Assembly (NCBI GenBank): GCA_025055765.1 | Contig: JANWWS010000049.1 | Span: forward strand, 33,908 to 97,907 | Reading direction: 5' to 3' | DNA from: Leptospiraceae bacterium | GTDB lineage: Bacteria > Spirochaetota > Leptospiria > Turneriellales > Turneriellaceae | Length of the DNA: 64,000 bases | Part shown: one piece after another, positions 52,656-60,836 of the stretch | Numbering within the stretch: the first letter of the stretch is position 1 | Layout: every line of letters starts with the position of its first letter | The notes under the pieces: generated by a model | The model's database searches: none | The model's input: the letters and a program-made list of their open reading frames with translations, nothing else | Told to the model about the DNA's origin: nothing | Made by a program: the position numbers and the translations under genes

Positions 52656-53810
52656 TTAGAAAGAGCTTCTTTTACCAAAAAAGCGGTAGAAAACGTAAAG
52701 GTAGAGAAACCCGGCCATCGCTGAGATGAAATTAAGCCAAAAAACAAGTTGCCAGGAGAGGAGGGCCAGCTCACCAAAGAGAAGACCTGCAAATCCCCCG
52801 CCAATGGCACGAGCCAAAAGCTGTGAAGCAGCCGTGGCCGTAGCAAGAAGCAAGGACGGAGATTTTTCCCGAACATAAAAGACTGATCCCAGATAGGCTG
52901 CTCCAAAATGGATCCCATGGAGTCCCTGCACAGCTACAATGACGAGAGCATCTTTTGTTACCAAGAGAAAGGCATAGCGCAAGATGCCCGCTAAAAATGC
53001 CAGGCCTAAAAGTCCCAAAGCTGGATATTTACCTCGATACAGAGAAAGCACAAAAAAAAAGACAGTTTCTACCAATGTGGCCACCGTCCACGAAAGAGGT
53101 AAAACTTGTAAAGGCTTGCCCACCAAGGTTAGTTTTTTTTGATTTAAGTACTCGCTTAGTACCGTTTCCGCGCTAACAAATTGAAAGTTGTATAAAACCA
53201 TGAGAAAGAAAAAGGCCATAAAATGATGTGAAGAGAAGAGTTTGCGTAAAAGCAAGAGCTGCCTTTTCTTACCTGCTGTTTTCTTTTTCTCTCGAACCGG
53301 GGGCAAAAAGTAGGTTAGAGGCCAAACTATAAGAAAACCGATCGCTGCGAATTCAATAATTAGACCACTTTCCCTGCTAGAGAAACTCAGGAGGGCATTG
53401 ACAAGAAGAAAACTAAAAGTGCCAAAGCCTCGTGCAAGAGCAAAACCCCTTTCCGGCAAGCCAGTTTTCAAATAAGCACTGCTCAGTAATGGATGCACCC
53501 CTCCCCCAGCTATGTAAAACAAAGCAAACAAAAGCCAACTAGCCCAATGAGGGACCTCATGAAGCAAAAGGTTAAGTGAAAATCCCATGACACCTATGAG
53601 GATAAATAAAATCCGGCGAAAGTAGCCTGTTTTGTCGAAAAGCCATCCCGCCAGAAGTGCCCCAATGGGCATAGCTAGCTGGCTTGTTAAAAACAAAACA
53701 CCGGGGTTAAGCTCGAGGTAGTTGTATACAAAACTACCCATTTGGGGCACAACAAGGCCCAAGGGTATAAAATAGAGGAAATACCATAGAATGTAGCTAA
53801 GTGTTCCCAA
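52656..53810 (-). CDS. MFS transporter
   Basis: A 384-residue major facilitator protein with 12 predicted membrane segments. The motif-A-like loop between TM2 and TM3 reads GWLFDKTGYFRR. The general pattern is that of the LacY/nucleoside-symporter-like (MFS_1_like) group. The loop between TM6 and TM7 is basic (REKKKTAGKKRQ). No substrate can be assigned. It follows the STAS gene by 8 bases. Confidence 0.8.
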   Translation of the reverse strand: MGTLSYILWYFLYFIPLGLVVPQMGSFVYNYLELNPGVLFLTSQLAMPIGALLAGWLFDKTGYFRRILFILIGVMGFSLNLLLHEVPHWASWLLFALFYIAGGGVHPLLSSAYLKTGLPERGFALARGFGTFSFLLVNALLSFSSRESGLIIEFAAIGFLIVWPLTYFLPPVREKKKTAGKKRQLLLLRKLFSSHHFMAFFFLMVLYNFQFVSAETVLSEYLNQKKLTLVGKPLQVLPLSWTVATLVETVFFFVLSLYRGKYPALGLLGLAFLAGILRYAFLLVTKDALVIVAVQGLHGIHFGAAYLGSVFYVREKSPSLLLATATAASQLLARAIGGGFAGLLFGELALLSWQLVFWLNFISAMAGFLYLYVFYRFFGKRSSF

Positions 53811-53818
53811 AAATTATT

Positions 53819-54193
53819 TTAATCTGCAAAAGAGTCAAGAGCTTCGTCTTGATTCTTAAAGACCTCGAGCACAGAACCAAGCTTCGTAATTTCTAATAAG
53901 TTATCTACATCGTTACTCACACAGCACAGTCCAAAACGCCCATTTCTTTTTTCTACCTCCTTGTAGATGTTTAAGAAAATACCGAGAGCCGCAGAGTTTA
54001 TGAAGGGGACTTTTTTCATGTCCACAAGGATTTTGGGTATTTCCGCTTGATAAAGACAGGCCTCTAGTTCATCGGCTAGATCAAATTCCATTCCTGCTTT
54101 TATAGGTCCTTCAATTTCAACGACAAAGATGTCTCCTTTTTTCTTGGTCTTAGCCTTCATTCCCGACTGTTTTTTGTCACCCTCCCCTGCCAC
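53819..54193 (-). CDS. STAS-domain anti-sigma-factor antagonist
   Basis: A 124-residue single STAS domain. The conserved loop FINSAALGIF has the phosphorylatable Ser, with Asn in place of the usual Asp before it. Such proteins bind anti-sigma kinases when unphosphorylated. No kinase or phosphatase gene is adjacent. The start is GTG 54193, or ATG 54160 if the lysine-rich N-terminus is not translated. It is divergent from recA. Confidence 0.85.
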   Translation of the reverse strand: MAGEGDKKQSGMKAKTKKKGDIFVVEIEGPIKAGMEFDLADELEACLYQAEIPKILVDMKKVPFINSAALGIFLNIYKEVEKRNGRFGLCCVSNDVDNLLEITKLGSVLEVFKNQDEALDSFAD

Positions 54194-54304
54194 TCCACCA
54201 TAGTCTTAGTCGCGATGCCCCTGCCAAGCGTTTTTTCGGTTTACATATTCAAATGAGACATAAACTAGGTTACCTAATTTTTTTTAGAAAAAATGCTCTT
54301 TTTC

Positions 54305-54342
54305 TGCAAATTTTTTGCAAAACTGAGGTTTATATATTAGCA
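54305..54342 (+). promoter_or_regulatory. recA promoter block
   Basis: TGCAAATTTTTT (54305-54316) is followed, 20 bases from its start, by GAGGTTTATATATTAGCA with a good -10 TATATT at 54333-54338. The same layout occurs before comM (12037-12073). No clear -35 and no recognisable LexA box are seen. Confidence 0.55.
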
Positions 54343-54367
54343 AGTAATACTTTGTGGAGAGGTGTTC

Positions 54368-55435
54368 ATGGAAGTCAAAGAAACAAGTATCCCCAAAAAT
54401 CCTGCGGACCAGGGAAAATCCCTGGATCCTAAGGAAAGGTTAAAAGCCTTAGATCAGGCCCTTTTGCAAATTGAAAAGCAATTTGGCAAGGGCGCTATAA
54501 TGAAAATGAACCAGGTAGAGACGATTCAGATACCCTATCTCCCCACGGGTTGTCTCTCCCTTGACTTAGCTCTGGGGATAGGGGGGGTCCCACGAGGTCG
54601 TATTGTGGAAATATTTGGCCCAGAATCCTCGGGTAAAACCACTATTACCCTTCACATTATCGCAGAAGCTCAAAAAAGAGGTGGGATCTGCGCCTTCATT
54701 GACGCCGAGCATGCCTTAGATCCCTCGTATGCTCGCCGACTTGGAGTAAAGGTAGAGGATTTATTGGTTTCCCAACCTGACTCCGGGGAGCAAGCACTAG
54801 AAATAGCCGAGGCCCTTGTGCGCTCGAATGCAGTAGATGTCATTGTGGTGGACTCCGTGGCCGCCCTTGTGCCCCGTGCCGAAATTGAGGGGGAGATGGG
54901 AGATGCGCATGTAGGGCTCCAGGCCCGACTCATGAGTCAGGCCCTGCGAAAGCTAACAGCTGCTGTACATAAATCAAATGTCGTTCTTATCTTTATTAAC
55001 CAAATCCGCATGAAAATTGGCGTGATGTTTGGCTCCCCTGAAACAACAACGGGTGGCAATGCGCTGAAATTCTATGCCTCGGTTAGGATGGATATCCGGC
55101 GTATCGAGGCCATAACAAAAGGCGAGGAGACAATTGGCAACAGAGTTCGCATCAAGGTAGTCAAGAACAAAGTGGCTCCTCCCTTCCGTAAGGCGGAATT
55201 TGATATTTACTTTCAGGATGGGATATCGCGCGAATCTTGCGTGCTCGACGAGGCGGTAAATTATAACTTAGTAAAAAAATCAGGCACGTGGTTTTCCTAT
55301 GGGGATTTACGCCTTGGGCAAGGCAAGGAAAATGCGAAACAATACCTCATCGAAAATCCCCAACTTACCGATGAGCTAGAGAGCAAAATCCGTGCCCTGG
55401 CCAAACAAGGCCAGGGTAGCCTGGCGGCTATTTAG
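54368..55435 (+). CDS. recA: Recombinase A
   Basis: The 355-residue protein is a full-length RecA: Walker [10 protein letters not shown], Walker [11 protein letters not shown], the ALKFYASVR signature and the loop L2 region ([16 protein letters not shown]). It drives homologous recombination and the SOS response. The frame opens at GTG 54362, but ATG 54368 has GAGAGG at good spacing. The C-terminus is short, without the acidic tail. Its 3' end overlaps trxA by 8 bases. Confidence 0.97.
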   Translation: MEVKETSIPKNPADQGKSLDPKERLKALDQALLQIEKQFGKGAIMKMNQVETIQIPYLPTGCLSLDLALGIGGVPRGRIVEIFGPESSGKTTITLHIIAEAQKRGGICAFIDAEHALDPSYARRLGVKVEDLLVSQPDSGEQALEIAEALVRSNAVDVIVVDSVAALVPRAEIEGEMGDAHVGLQARLMSQALRKLTAAVHKSNVVLIFINQIRMKIGVMFGSPETTTGGNALKFYASVRMDIRRIEAITKGEETIGNRVRIKVVKNKVAPPFRKAEFDIYFQDGISRESCVLDEAVNYNLVKKSGTWFSYGDLRLGQGKENAKQYLIENPQLTDELESKIRALAKQGQGSLAAI

Positions 55436-55757
55436 TGGTATCTACGTACTTATCTAGGATTTTCTTATAGAAATCTTTGGGACCTGCGCCAACCACGCGG
55501 TCCACGGTCTGTCCGTCTTTAAATACCATTAGTGTAGGGATAGAGGTTATCCCATAATGCATGGCAACCGTCGGGTTCTCATCTACATTGAGCTTTACGA
55601 TCTTCACTTTCCCAAGGAGTTCTTTTTGCAACTCCTCTAACACCGGCGCTACCATACGGCAAGGACCGCACCAGGGTGCCCAAAAATCCACCATAACCAC
55701 ACCATTGTTAATGGTTGCCTGAAAGTTCTCTTCTGTTATTTCCTCTACAAGTGCCAT
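55428..55757 (-). CDS. trxA: Thioredoxin
   Basis: The 109-residue protein has the active site WCGPC and the cis-Pro segment [14 protein letters not shown]. It reduces disulfides using thioredoxin reductase. The frame extends to 55802, but ATG 55757 is preceded by GAAGGAGAAAT and matches the normal start. It is probably the first gene of its own short transcript, in the gap after the TrkA-type gene. Confidence 0.96.
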   Translation of the reverse strand: MALVEEITEENFQATINNGVVMVDFWAPWCGPCRMVAPVLEELQKELLGKVKIVKLNVDENPTVAMHYGITSIPTLMVFKDGQTVDRVVGAGPKDFYKKILDKYVDTTK

Positions 55758-55838
55758 AATTTCTCCTTCATATACGGCCTGGGGTATATAACTAGTGTAC
55801 ACAATAAAGGAAGTTTTGGCGAAATTTTCTTTTGCAAG

Positions 55839-56522
55839 TCAGCTAAGGGCATCAAGAAAACGGTCTAGATCCTTTGCTTGGCCAAAAAGTAATAATTCGT
55901 CATCTTCTCGAAAAGTGGTTTCGGGAGAAACGATGCCGACAATACGCCTTTCTTTGCGCCCCTCAAGAGTGCGCCTAATACTGATAAGCCTTATTTGATA
56001 TTCTTCCTCTAGGTGGAGATCTTTGACCTTTAAGCCTAAAAGACCCTCCGGGCATTTAACTTCAATGATGCGAAAATTCTCACCAACAAAAAAACTTTCT
56101 TTTACACCCTCATGACGGAACATCTCGGCCATACTTTGGGCTGCTTTTTCTTCGGGATTAAAGATTTCCGTTATGCCCAACATAGCAAGGATCCGCTTCT
56201 GTAGTTCTGTGCGATAGCGAGCAATAATGGTGGGTATGGCAAGTTTCTTTAAGATATCCGCAGCCACGAGAAGGGTTTCAAAATTAACGGATATGGCTAT
56301 AATGGCAGTATCAAAATTCTCGAGATCAAGCTCTCGCATGGCCTTTTCATCGGTACAGTCAACACAGACGGCAAGGGTACATTCATCTTTAACTGCCTCC
56401 ACTCTTTCCATGTTAATGTCGATGGCCATCACTTCATGGCCCTCTCTATGCAAATAGGGCACAAGACAGCGGCCAAATTCCCCAAGGCCTATGACCACAA
56501 TCTTTCGCCTTAAACTCCCCAT
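55839..56522 (-). CDS. TrkA/KtrA-type potassium channel regulatory protein
   Basis: A 227-residue cytoplasmic protein with an RCK-N Rossmann domain (VVIGLGEFGRCLVPYL, then the acidic AIDIN) and an RCK-C domain (EEEYQIRLISIRR to the end). It gates a K+ uptake pore (KtrB/TrkH type) in response to NAD(H), ATP/ADP or c-di-AMP. The membrane partner gene is not in the window. Confidence 0.9.
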   Translation of the reverse strand: MGSLRRKIVVIGLGEFGRCLVPYLHREGHEVMAIDINMERVEAVKDECTLAVCVDCTDEKAMRELDLENFDTAIIAISVNFETLLVAADILKKLAIPTIIARYRTELQKRILAMLGITEIFNPEEKAAQSMAEMFRHEGVKESFFVGENFRIIEVKCPEGLLGLKVKDLHLEEEYQIRLISIRRTLEGRKERRIVGIVSPETTFREDDELLLFGQAKDLDRFLDALS

Positions 56523-57057
56523 GGGGACAGGAGCGAGGCCTAAAACTTGGCCGCAAGTCTTATACTATGTATTTTCTGCTTTGCTATTTGCGTTTTCTGA
56601 GATCACAGCTTCTTTTCTTGTTGCCATTCCTTGAGGAGGCCAAAAATAAGACTTATATTTTCACTGGTATGCGAGTTTTAAAATCCGCCGAGCATGCTTG
56701 TGTGGCAAGTAAATTCCTCTAAAATACCGACTTCTCATATTTAAAAGGATCAGAGTAAGGCGAGCTTTCCACAACTTTTCCACAGCTTGTGGAAAACAGG
56801 GCTTTTCCACAAGAAGATTTTTGAAGGACTTGTGGAACTTCGGTGGAAAACTATGGAAAACCAAAGATAGGATTTTTCCACGGGAATATCCACAAAGAGA
56901 ATCTTCGTTGACATAATCTTTTGGCAAGCTTTTTTGTGTCTTGCTAGAGTTTTCCACAATCCACACAGGTATATATTAGCTTTTTAAAATACGCTATGTA
57001 GTTGATCAATTTTAGGAAAGGCTAGGGGCAACCCTAGCCAGATAAAATGTACCAAAA
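56523..57057. other. oriC: Candidate replication origin (DnaA-box-like cluster) and flanking non-coding DNA
   Basis: This 535-base gap contains about eleven copies or near-copies of the 9-mer TTTTCCACA/TTATCCACA in both orientations between 56765 and 56965. Exact TTTTCCACA occurs at 56776, 56803 and 56950 and in reverse at 56788. The closest to the E. coli consensus is ATATCCACA at 56886. Two exact copies face each other with a 3-base gap (56776-56796). An AT-rich segment with TATATATTAG (56969-57015) follows and could be the unwinding element. rsmG (gidB) lies 3 kb away. Open frames here are artefacts of the repeated boxes. Confidence 0.55.
57020..57039 (-). terminator. Terminator of the flagellar operon
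   Basis: On the minus strand GGCTAGGG-TTGC-CCCTAGCC forms a perfect 8-bp stem followed by TTTCCT, 18 bases after the flgE stop. The short T-run makes it a moderately convincing intrinsic terminator. Confidence 0.65.
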
Positions 57058-58452
57058 TTATCTTTTAAGTCCTAGTAGCTCTTGGATCATTTGGTCAGCT
57101 GTGGTAATACTGCGGCTGTTGGCTTGGAAACCTCTTTGGGTAACAATCATGTCGGTAAATTGATCAGCGAGGTCAACGTTTGACATTTCAAGAAAGCCGG
57201 CATTGATTTTACCAAGACCGGCCACCCCAGCTTCGCCAATGATAGGCTCGCCACTGTTGTTAGAAACCTGAAAGTTGTTTTCGCCTGCTTTGTTAAGGCC
57301 CTCTGGGTTTGTGAAATTAGCCAAGGCCACTTGGGCAAGAGGTTGCTGAACACCATTGGAAAAAATGCCGGTAATCACCCCAGAGGGATCAATGACAAAA
57401 GACTCGAGATAACCCATGGTGTAACCATCTTGCTCGACAGCTTTGGTGGTAAATTGGGAGGCAAACTGGGTTATGCCATCAACTTCTCCTGCTGTGCCAA
57501 GGCGAAGCTCTATATTTCGTACAGCAGGGTTTCCCGGTAGACGAAAGCTAATTTGTGCCGTAAGAGATCCATCGTTTTTACTGTCGGTACCATCCGATAC
57601 GGAAACCAGTTTGCCATCGGGTGTGAAAAAAAGCTCAAAACGCGTGTTGCCAGGCACGGTGGTATTTTGGCCAGCAGGACCTAGAACATCGACCGTAAGT
57701 TGTTCTGCCTGCGTCATGGAGACAGAGGCAGTCCATTTGTTGACATCACTTTTCCACATAAAGACCTTTAAGGTCTGTTCGCGGCCTTGGTCGTCATACA
57801 CCACAATGGTGGTGAGATGTCCCCTTCGTTCATTGGGATCAGCAGCGGTAATAAAGTTGTAGCGTTCTGCATCGGTGGCTCCTGCGGGGATAGGGAGCAC
57901 GGCCGAGTTGAGGTTACTTTTGAAACGCACAAAAGTGGTTTCTTTTGCCGGCTCTTTTTCATATAAAGGTATTACAATATCTTCGATTTCTCCAGCAGGA
58001 TTCACGACTCGCTTACCTGTGGGATCCTTGCGGGCATTCCAACCCTGCACCTTCATACCGTTGGCCGGATTGACAAAATTCCCATCTTTATCCACGTCAA
58101 AGGCGCCTGCACGTGTAAAAAACTGTTTATCGCCATCTTTTAAAATAAAGAAGCCCTCCCCTGTGATAGCAAGGTCGGTGTTTTTCCCCGTGGTTTGGAG
58201 GGCGCCTTGGGTCATGAGTTTATCGATGGCAGCGACCATGGCACCAAGACCTACCTGTTTGGGATTTACACCACCTATATTGGCTTTTGGCTCGGCAGCT
58301 CCCTGGATAAGCTGGGATATCATATCTTGAAAGTTAACGCGCTCGGCTTTAAAACCAGTGGTGTTTACATTAGCTATGTTGTTTGACACTACATCCATGC
58401 GTATCTGGTGGTTTTTAAGACCAGAGACGCCAGCGTAAAGGGTGCGCATCAT
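57058..58452 (-). CDS. flgE: Flagellar hook protein FlgE
   Basis: The 464-residue protein has the flagellar rod/hook N-terminus ([39 protein letters not shown]), a hook-specific middle and the C-terminal [31 protein letters not shown] block. The N-terminus is spirochaete-like. There is no Cys anywhere in the protein. Ser179 stands where other spirochaetes have the cysteine that cross-links neighbouring subunits by lysinoalanine, while Lys166 is kept. The gene ends at a terminator and overlaps flgD by 4 bases. Confidence 0.95.
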   Translation of the reverse strand: MMRTLYAGVSGLKNHQIRMDVVSNNIANVNTTGFKAERVNFQDMISQLIQGAAEPKANIGGVNPKQVGLGAMVAAIDKLMTQGALQTTGKNTDLAITGEGFFILKDGDKQFFTRAGAFDVDKDGNFVNPANGMKVQGWNARKDPTGKRVVNPAGEIEDIVIPLYEKEPAKETTFVRFKSNLNSAVLPIPAGATDAERYNFITAADPNERRGHLTTIVVYDDQGREQTLKVFMWKSDVNKWTASVSMTQAEQLTVDVLGPAGQNTTVPGNTRFELFFTPDGKLVSVSDGTDSKNDGSLTAQISFRLPGNPAVRNIELRLGTAGEVDGITQFASQFTTKAVEQDGYTMGYLESFVIDPSGVITGIFSNGVQQPLAQVALANFTNPEGLNKAGENNFQVSNNSGEPIIGEAGVAGLGKINAGFLEMSNVDLADQFTDMIVTQRGFQANSRSITTADQMIQELLGLKR

Positions 58453-59030
58453 GGCAGTTTACCTCCTTCTCTATAAGTTTGGTTTTGTGTCGAGTGCGCT
58501 TTTATGTCGGATATAGGGGTTTTTTCTTGACTTTCCCCTATAGAAATAGGGTTTTGGGGGGCGGGGGTGGTTTGTCTTAATGTTTCATGTGAAACATATT
58601 CGCCAATAACGGAGACATCTTCAAAGCGAATGCTACCCCGGCCTACTTTTAAAAAAACCTGCCCTGCGCTGTCGTAAAAAACTTTTTCCACCCTACCTTG
58701 CAACTCTCGGCCTGTGACAAAATCTCTTCCCAAAACCTCACGGCCTAAGAGAAAATTTGCCTGAAAACTGCGTACCTCTTTCATAGAGCGAGCCACCTCG
58801 CTCATTTGTTCGAGACTTGAAAAATGAGCCATTTGCGAGATAAATTCACGGTCATTGACAGGTGAAAGAGGGTCTTGCTTAGCAAGTTGGGTGACTAGAA
58901 GTTTCAAAAAGGCATTTTTATCAAGATGATCGTTAGCTTTCGGGGCAATCTTCACCTTTGTTGGGTTTTTGTGACGCGCCTCTATTTCAGCTACACTTGT
59001 AGGCCTTACCCCAGAAAAAACCTCAGGCAT
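58449..59030 (-). CDS. flgD: Flagellar hook assembly protein FlgD
   Basis: The 193-residue cap protein has the FlgD core: [38 protein letters not shown]. It acts as a scaffold for hook growth. The open frame runs upstream to 59165, but ATG 59030 (MPEVFSGV) has GGGAGGGGG at ideal spacing. It overlaps the fliK end by 8 bases and flgE by 4, so it lies between them in one operon. Confidence 0.93.
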   Translation of the reverse strand: MPEVFSGVRPTSVAEIEARHKNPTKVKIAPKANDHLDKNAFLKLLVTQLAKQDPLSPVNDREFISQMAHFSSLEQMSEVARSMKEVRSFQANFLLGREVLGRDFVTGRELQGRVEKVFYDSAGQVFLKVGRGSIRFEDVSVIGEYVSHETLRQTTPAPQNPISIGESQEKTPISDIKAHSTQNQTYREGGKLP

Positions 59031-60099
59031 AGACCCCCTCCCTTTCTTCAGGAGCTTCTGTTTCGGAAAATACAGGCACAAAACCAAAAGAGGCAGGCAT
59101 ATAGCTTTCCCCGCTTTGCCTGGTATTCCATGAGTGGGTGGAGACAAAAACGGAAAGAGAACCAATTTCTATGCCGTTTTGCAAAAGCTCAGGTTGCAGA
59201 CTCTCCCAAAGACTTAGAATTTCTTGGCGCACAAGTTCGTTTGCCACACCCATACGCACATGTAATTGGCCTTCATGTAGGCTCAGAGTAAGACGGATTG
59301 TGCCGTAATCTTTGGGGTGGAGGTGGGCTTGAAAATGAGTAGAGCCATCCTGTCTATATTCAAGAACCGCCTTTTGCAGGAGATGCTCCAGTTGTTTTGA
59401 GAGATCTGGGCTATGCCCTGTTTTGGGGATAGGGATTTCCACAACAGGACGGGAGGGGGAATTTGCCTCAACGGCGCTGGGGTTTGCTTGGGTCAAAAGG
59501 GAATTTGCCTGCTCGAAGGAGCGCGAGAGGTGCTCTATTTTGGATGACCCACTTGGGCTAAAAGAGCGGGAAATTTCGTGAAAAGAGGGGAGATCTGGAT
59601 TCAGCGTATTTAACAAGGATCGCCGCATTTCTTTAGCGTTGAGGATTTCCTGCACAAGAGTTTCGGCAATTTTTGCCGCAAAGGGGGATTTTTTTTCAAG
59701 GTCGTGTAGGATTTGTTGGAGTTCATGCTTTTCTGTTTTGGGGCCATGAAATGGAGAAAAGGGAATTTGGGGAGCCCAAGCCGGGCTTGTCTTTGGGGGT
59801 GATTTAGCCGGAGCGTTTGCCATGCCGCTCTTTTGAGGCGATGGTTTTAATGAAGAAGAAAGTGCTATGAATTTTTCAGCTCCTAGTATGCCATAAGCAA
59901 AGCTTGCATTATGCGGCAAGGTTTCATCGTTTGGCAAATCACGCTGCTTCAGGCGAAGCAAAATTTGGCCTAGGCGCTTGAGAATGCTTGGGAGACCCTG
60001 CAGCTCCGTAACTTGGCCTAAGTCCTTGATTTTTACTTTTGGGGCCAGGTTTTCTTGGCTTGTTCTCGCCGTCTCAAAAATAATTTTGGCCATCAACAT
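59023..60099 (-). CDS. fliK: Flagellar hook-length control protein FliK
   Basis: A 358-residue protein. The N-terminal half is poorly conserved and proline/serine-rich (QKSGMANAPAKSPPKTSPAW). The C-terminal Flg_hook domain is clear: HPKDYGTIRLTLSLHEGQLHVRM, followed by ELVRQEILSLWESLQPELLQNG. It measures hook length and switches export specificity. It is the first gene of the fliK-flgD-flgE group, only 35 bases from the divergent rsmG start. Confidence 0.88.
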   Translation of the reverse strand: MLMAKIIFETARTSQENLAPKVKIKDLGQVTELQGLPSILKRLGQILLRLKQRDLPNDETLPHNASFAYGILGAEKFIALSSSLKPSPQKSGMANAPAKSPPKTSPAWAPQIPFSPFHGPKTEKHELQQILHDLEKKSPFAAKIAETLVQEILNAKEMRRSLLNTLNPDLPSFHEISRSFSPSGSSKIEHLSRSFEQANSLLTQANPSAVEANSPSRPVVEIPIPKTGHSPDLSKQLEHLLQKAVLEYRQDGSTHFQAHLHPKDYGTIRLTLSLHEGQLHVRMGVANELVRQEILSLWESLQPELLQNGIEIGSLSVFVSTHSWNTRQSGESYMPASFGFVPVFSETEAPEEREGVYA

Positions 60100-60134
60100 G
60101 TTTATCGGGCACTTGTGGGAACTCTAAAGTAAAA

Positions 60135-60830
60135 ATGCCGTGCTATTTTCCGGATTTTCTGAGTTTTTTAAATTCAAGTCAAAGAGATGCTCTTGTGAGA
60201 TTTGCTGAAGAGTTAAGCGAAGAGGCGGTTGAGGCAGGACTCATTTCCTCGAAAGACCGAGAGATTATCTGGGAGCGCCATATCTTAGACAGTCTTTTAC
60301 CTCTTGCGCTTCAAGAGGCCCGCCAAATACTAGCCGCGGCAGCCTCTCTTGCTGATCTAGGAAGTGGAGCTGGACTACCAGCTATCCCCCTTGCCATAGC
60401 CCTGCCTCAGCTTAAGATTTTGTCGATAGACATGAGAGAAAAGGCAATTTTTTTTCAAGAAAGAGCGAAGCGAAAGCTGGCCCTCGAAAATCTCGAAATT
60501 TATCAGGGAGCGGTAGAGAGCTTGCCTTACGAAAAAAAGACGGAAGTTGTTGTCTTTCGCGCCTTTCATACTCTAGTTGTTTCTCTCGAGCTTTCGCTTT
60601 ATGCTCTGAGGCCAGAAGGGAAGCTCCTTTACTATGGAGCGGGCAAGGTGATGCATGGGGATCTTGTAAGCTCTCAAATCCATGAGTTGGGTTTTTGTTT
60701 AAAAAATATCGTGTCTCTACCCTCAAAAAAGCCGAGGTGGCTTGCGATTTTTGAGCTATGCCATGTTCCAAGACCGCGCTTTCCGCGGAGTTGGCGCCAA
60801 ATTATGAAAGAACGGCGAAAAGCTCGGTGA
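60135..60830 (+). CDS. rsmG: 16S rRNA (guanine527-N7)-methyltransferase RsmG (GidB)
   Basis: The 231-residue SAM methyltransferase has the RsmG features: WERHILDSL, motif I LADLGSGAGLPAIPLAI, and VVFRAFHTL. It methylates G527 of 16S rRNA; loss gives low-level streptomycin resistance. In many bacteria gidB lies near oriC, which fits the DnaA-box-like cluster 3 kb away. The ATG has no ribosome binding site, and the leader shared with fliK is only 35 bases. Confidence 0.92.
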   Translation: MPCYFPDFLSFLNSSQRDALVRFAEELSEEAVEAGLISSKDREIIWERHILDSLLPLALQEARQILAAAASLADLGSGAGLPAIPLAIALPQLKILSIDMREKAIFFQERAKRKLALENLEIYQGAVESLPYEKKTEVVVFRAFHTLVVSLELSLYALRPEGKLLYYGAGKVMHGDLVSSQIHELGFCLKNIVSLPSKKPRWLAIFELCHVPRPRFPRSWRQIMKERRKAR

Positions 60831-60836
60831 GGTTTT

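Noticed and set aside
56661..56966. Open frames of 69-101 codons on the minus strand in the candidate origin
   Set aside because: Their sequence is generated by the repeated TTTTCCACA boxes (repeated KSYL/FPQAVEKLW-like stretches), they overlap each other in two frames and have no ribosome binding site.
57443..58330. Long plus-strand open frames antisense to flgE
   Set aside because: They follow the codon bias of flgE in the opposite frame and lack start signals and known domains.
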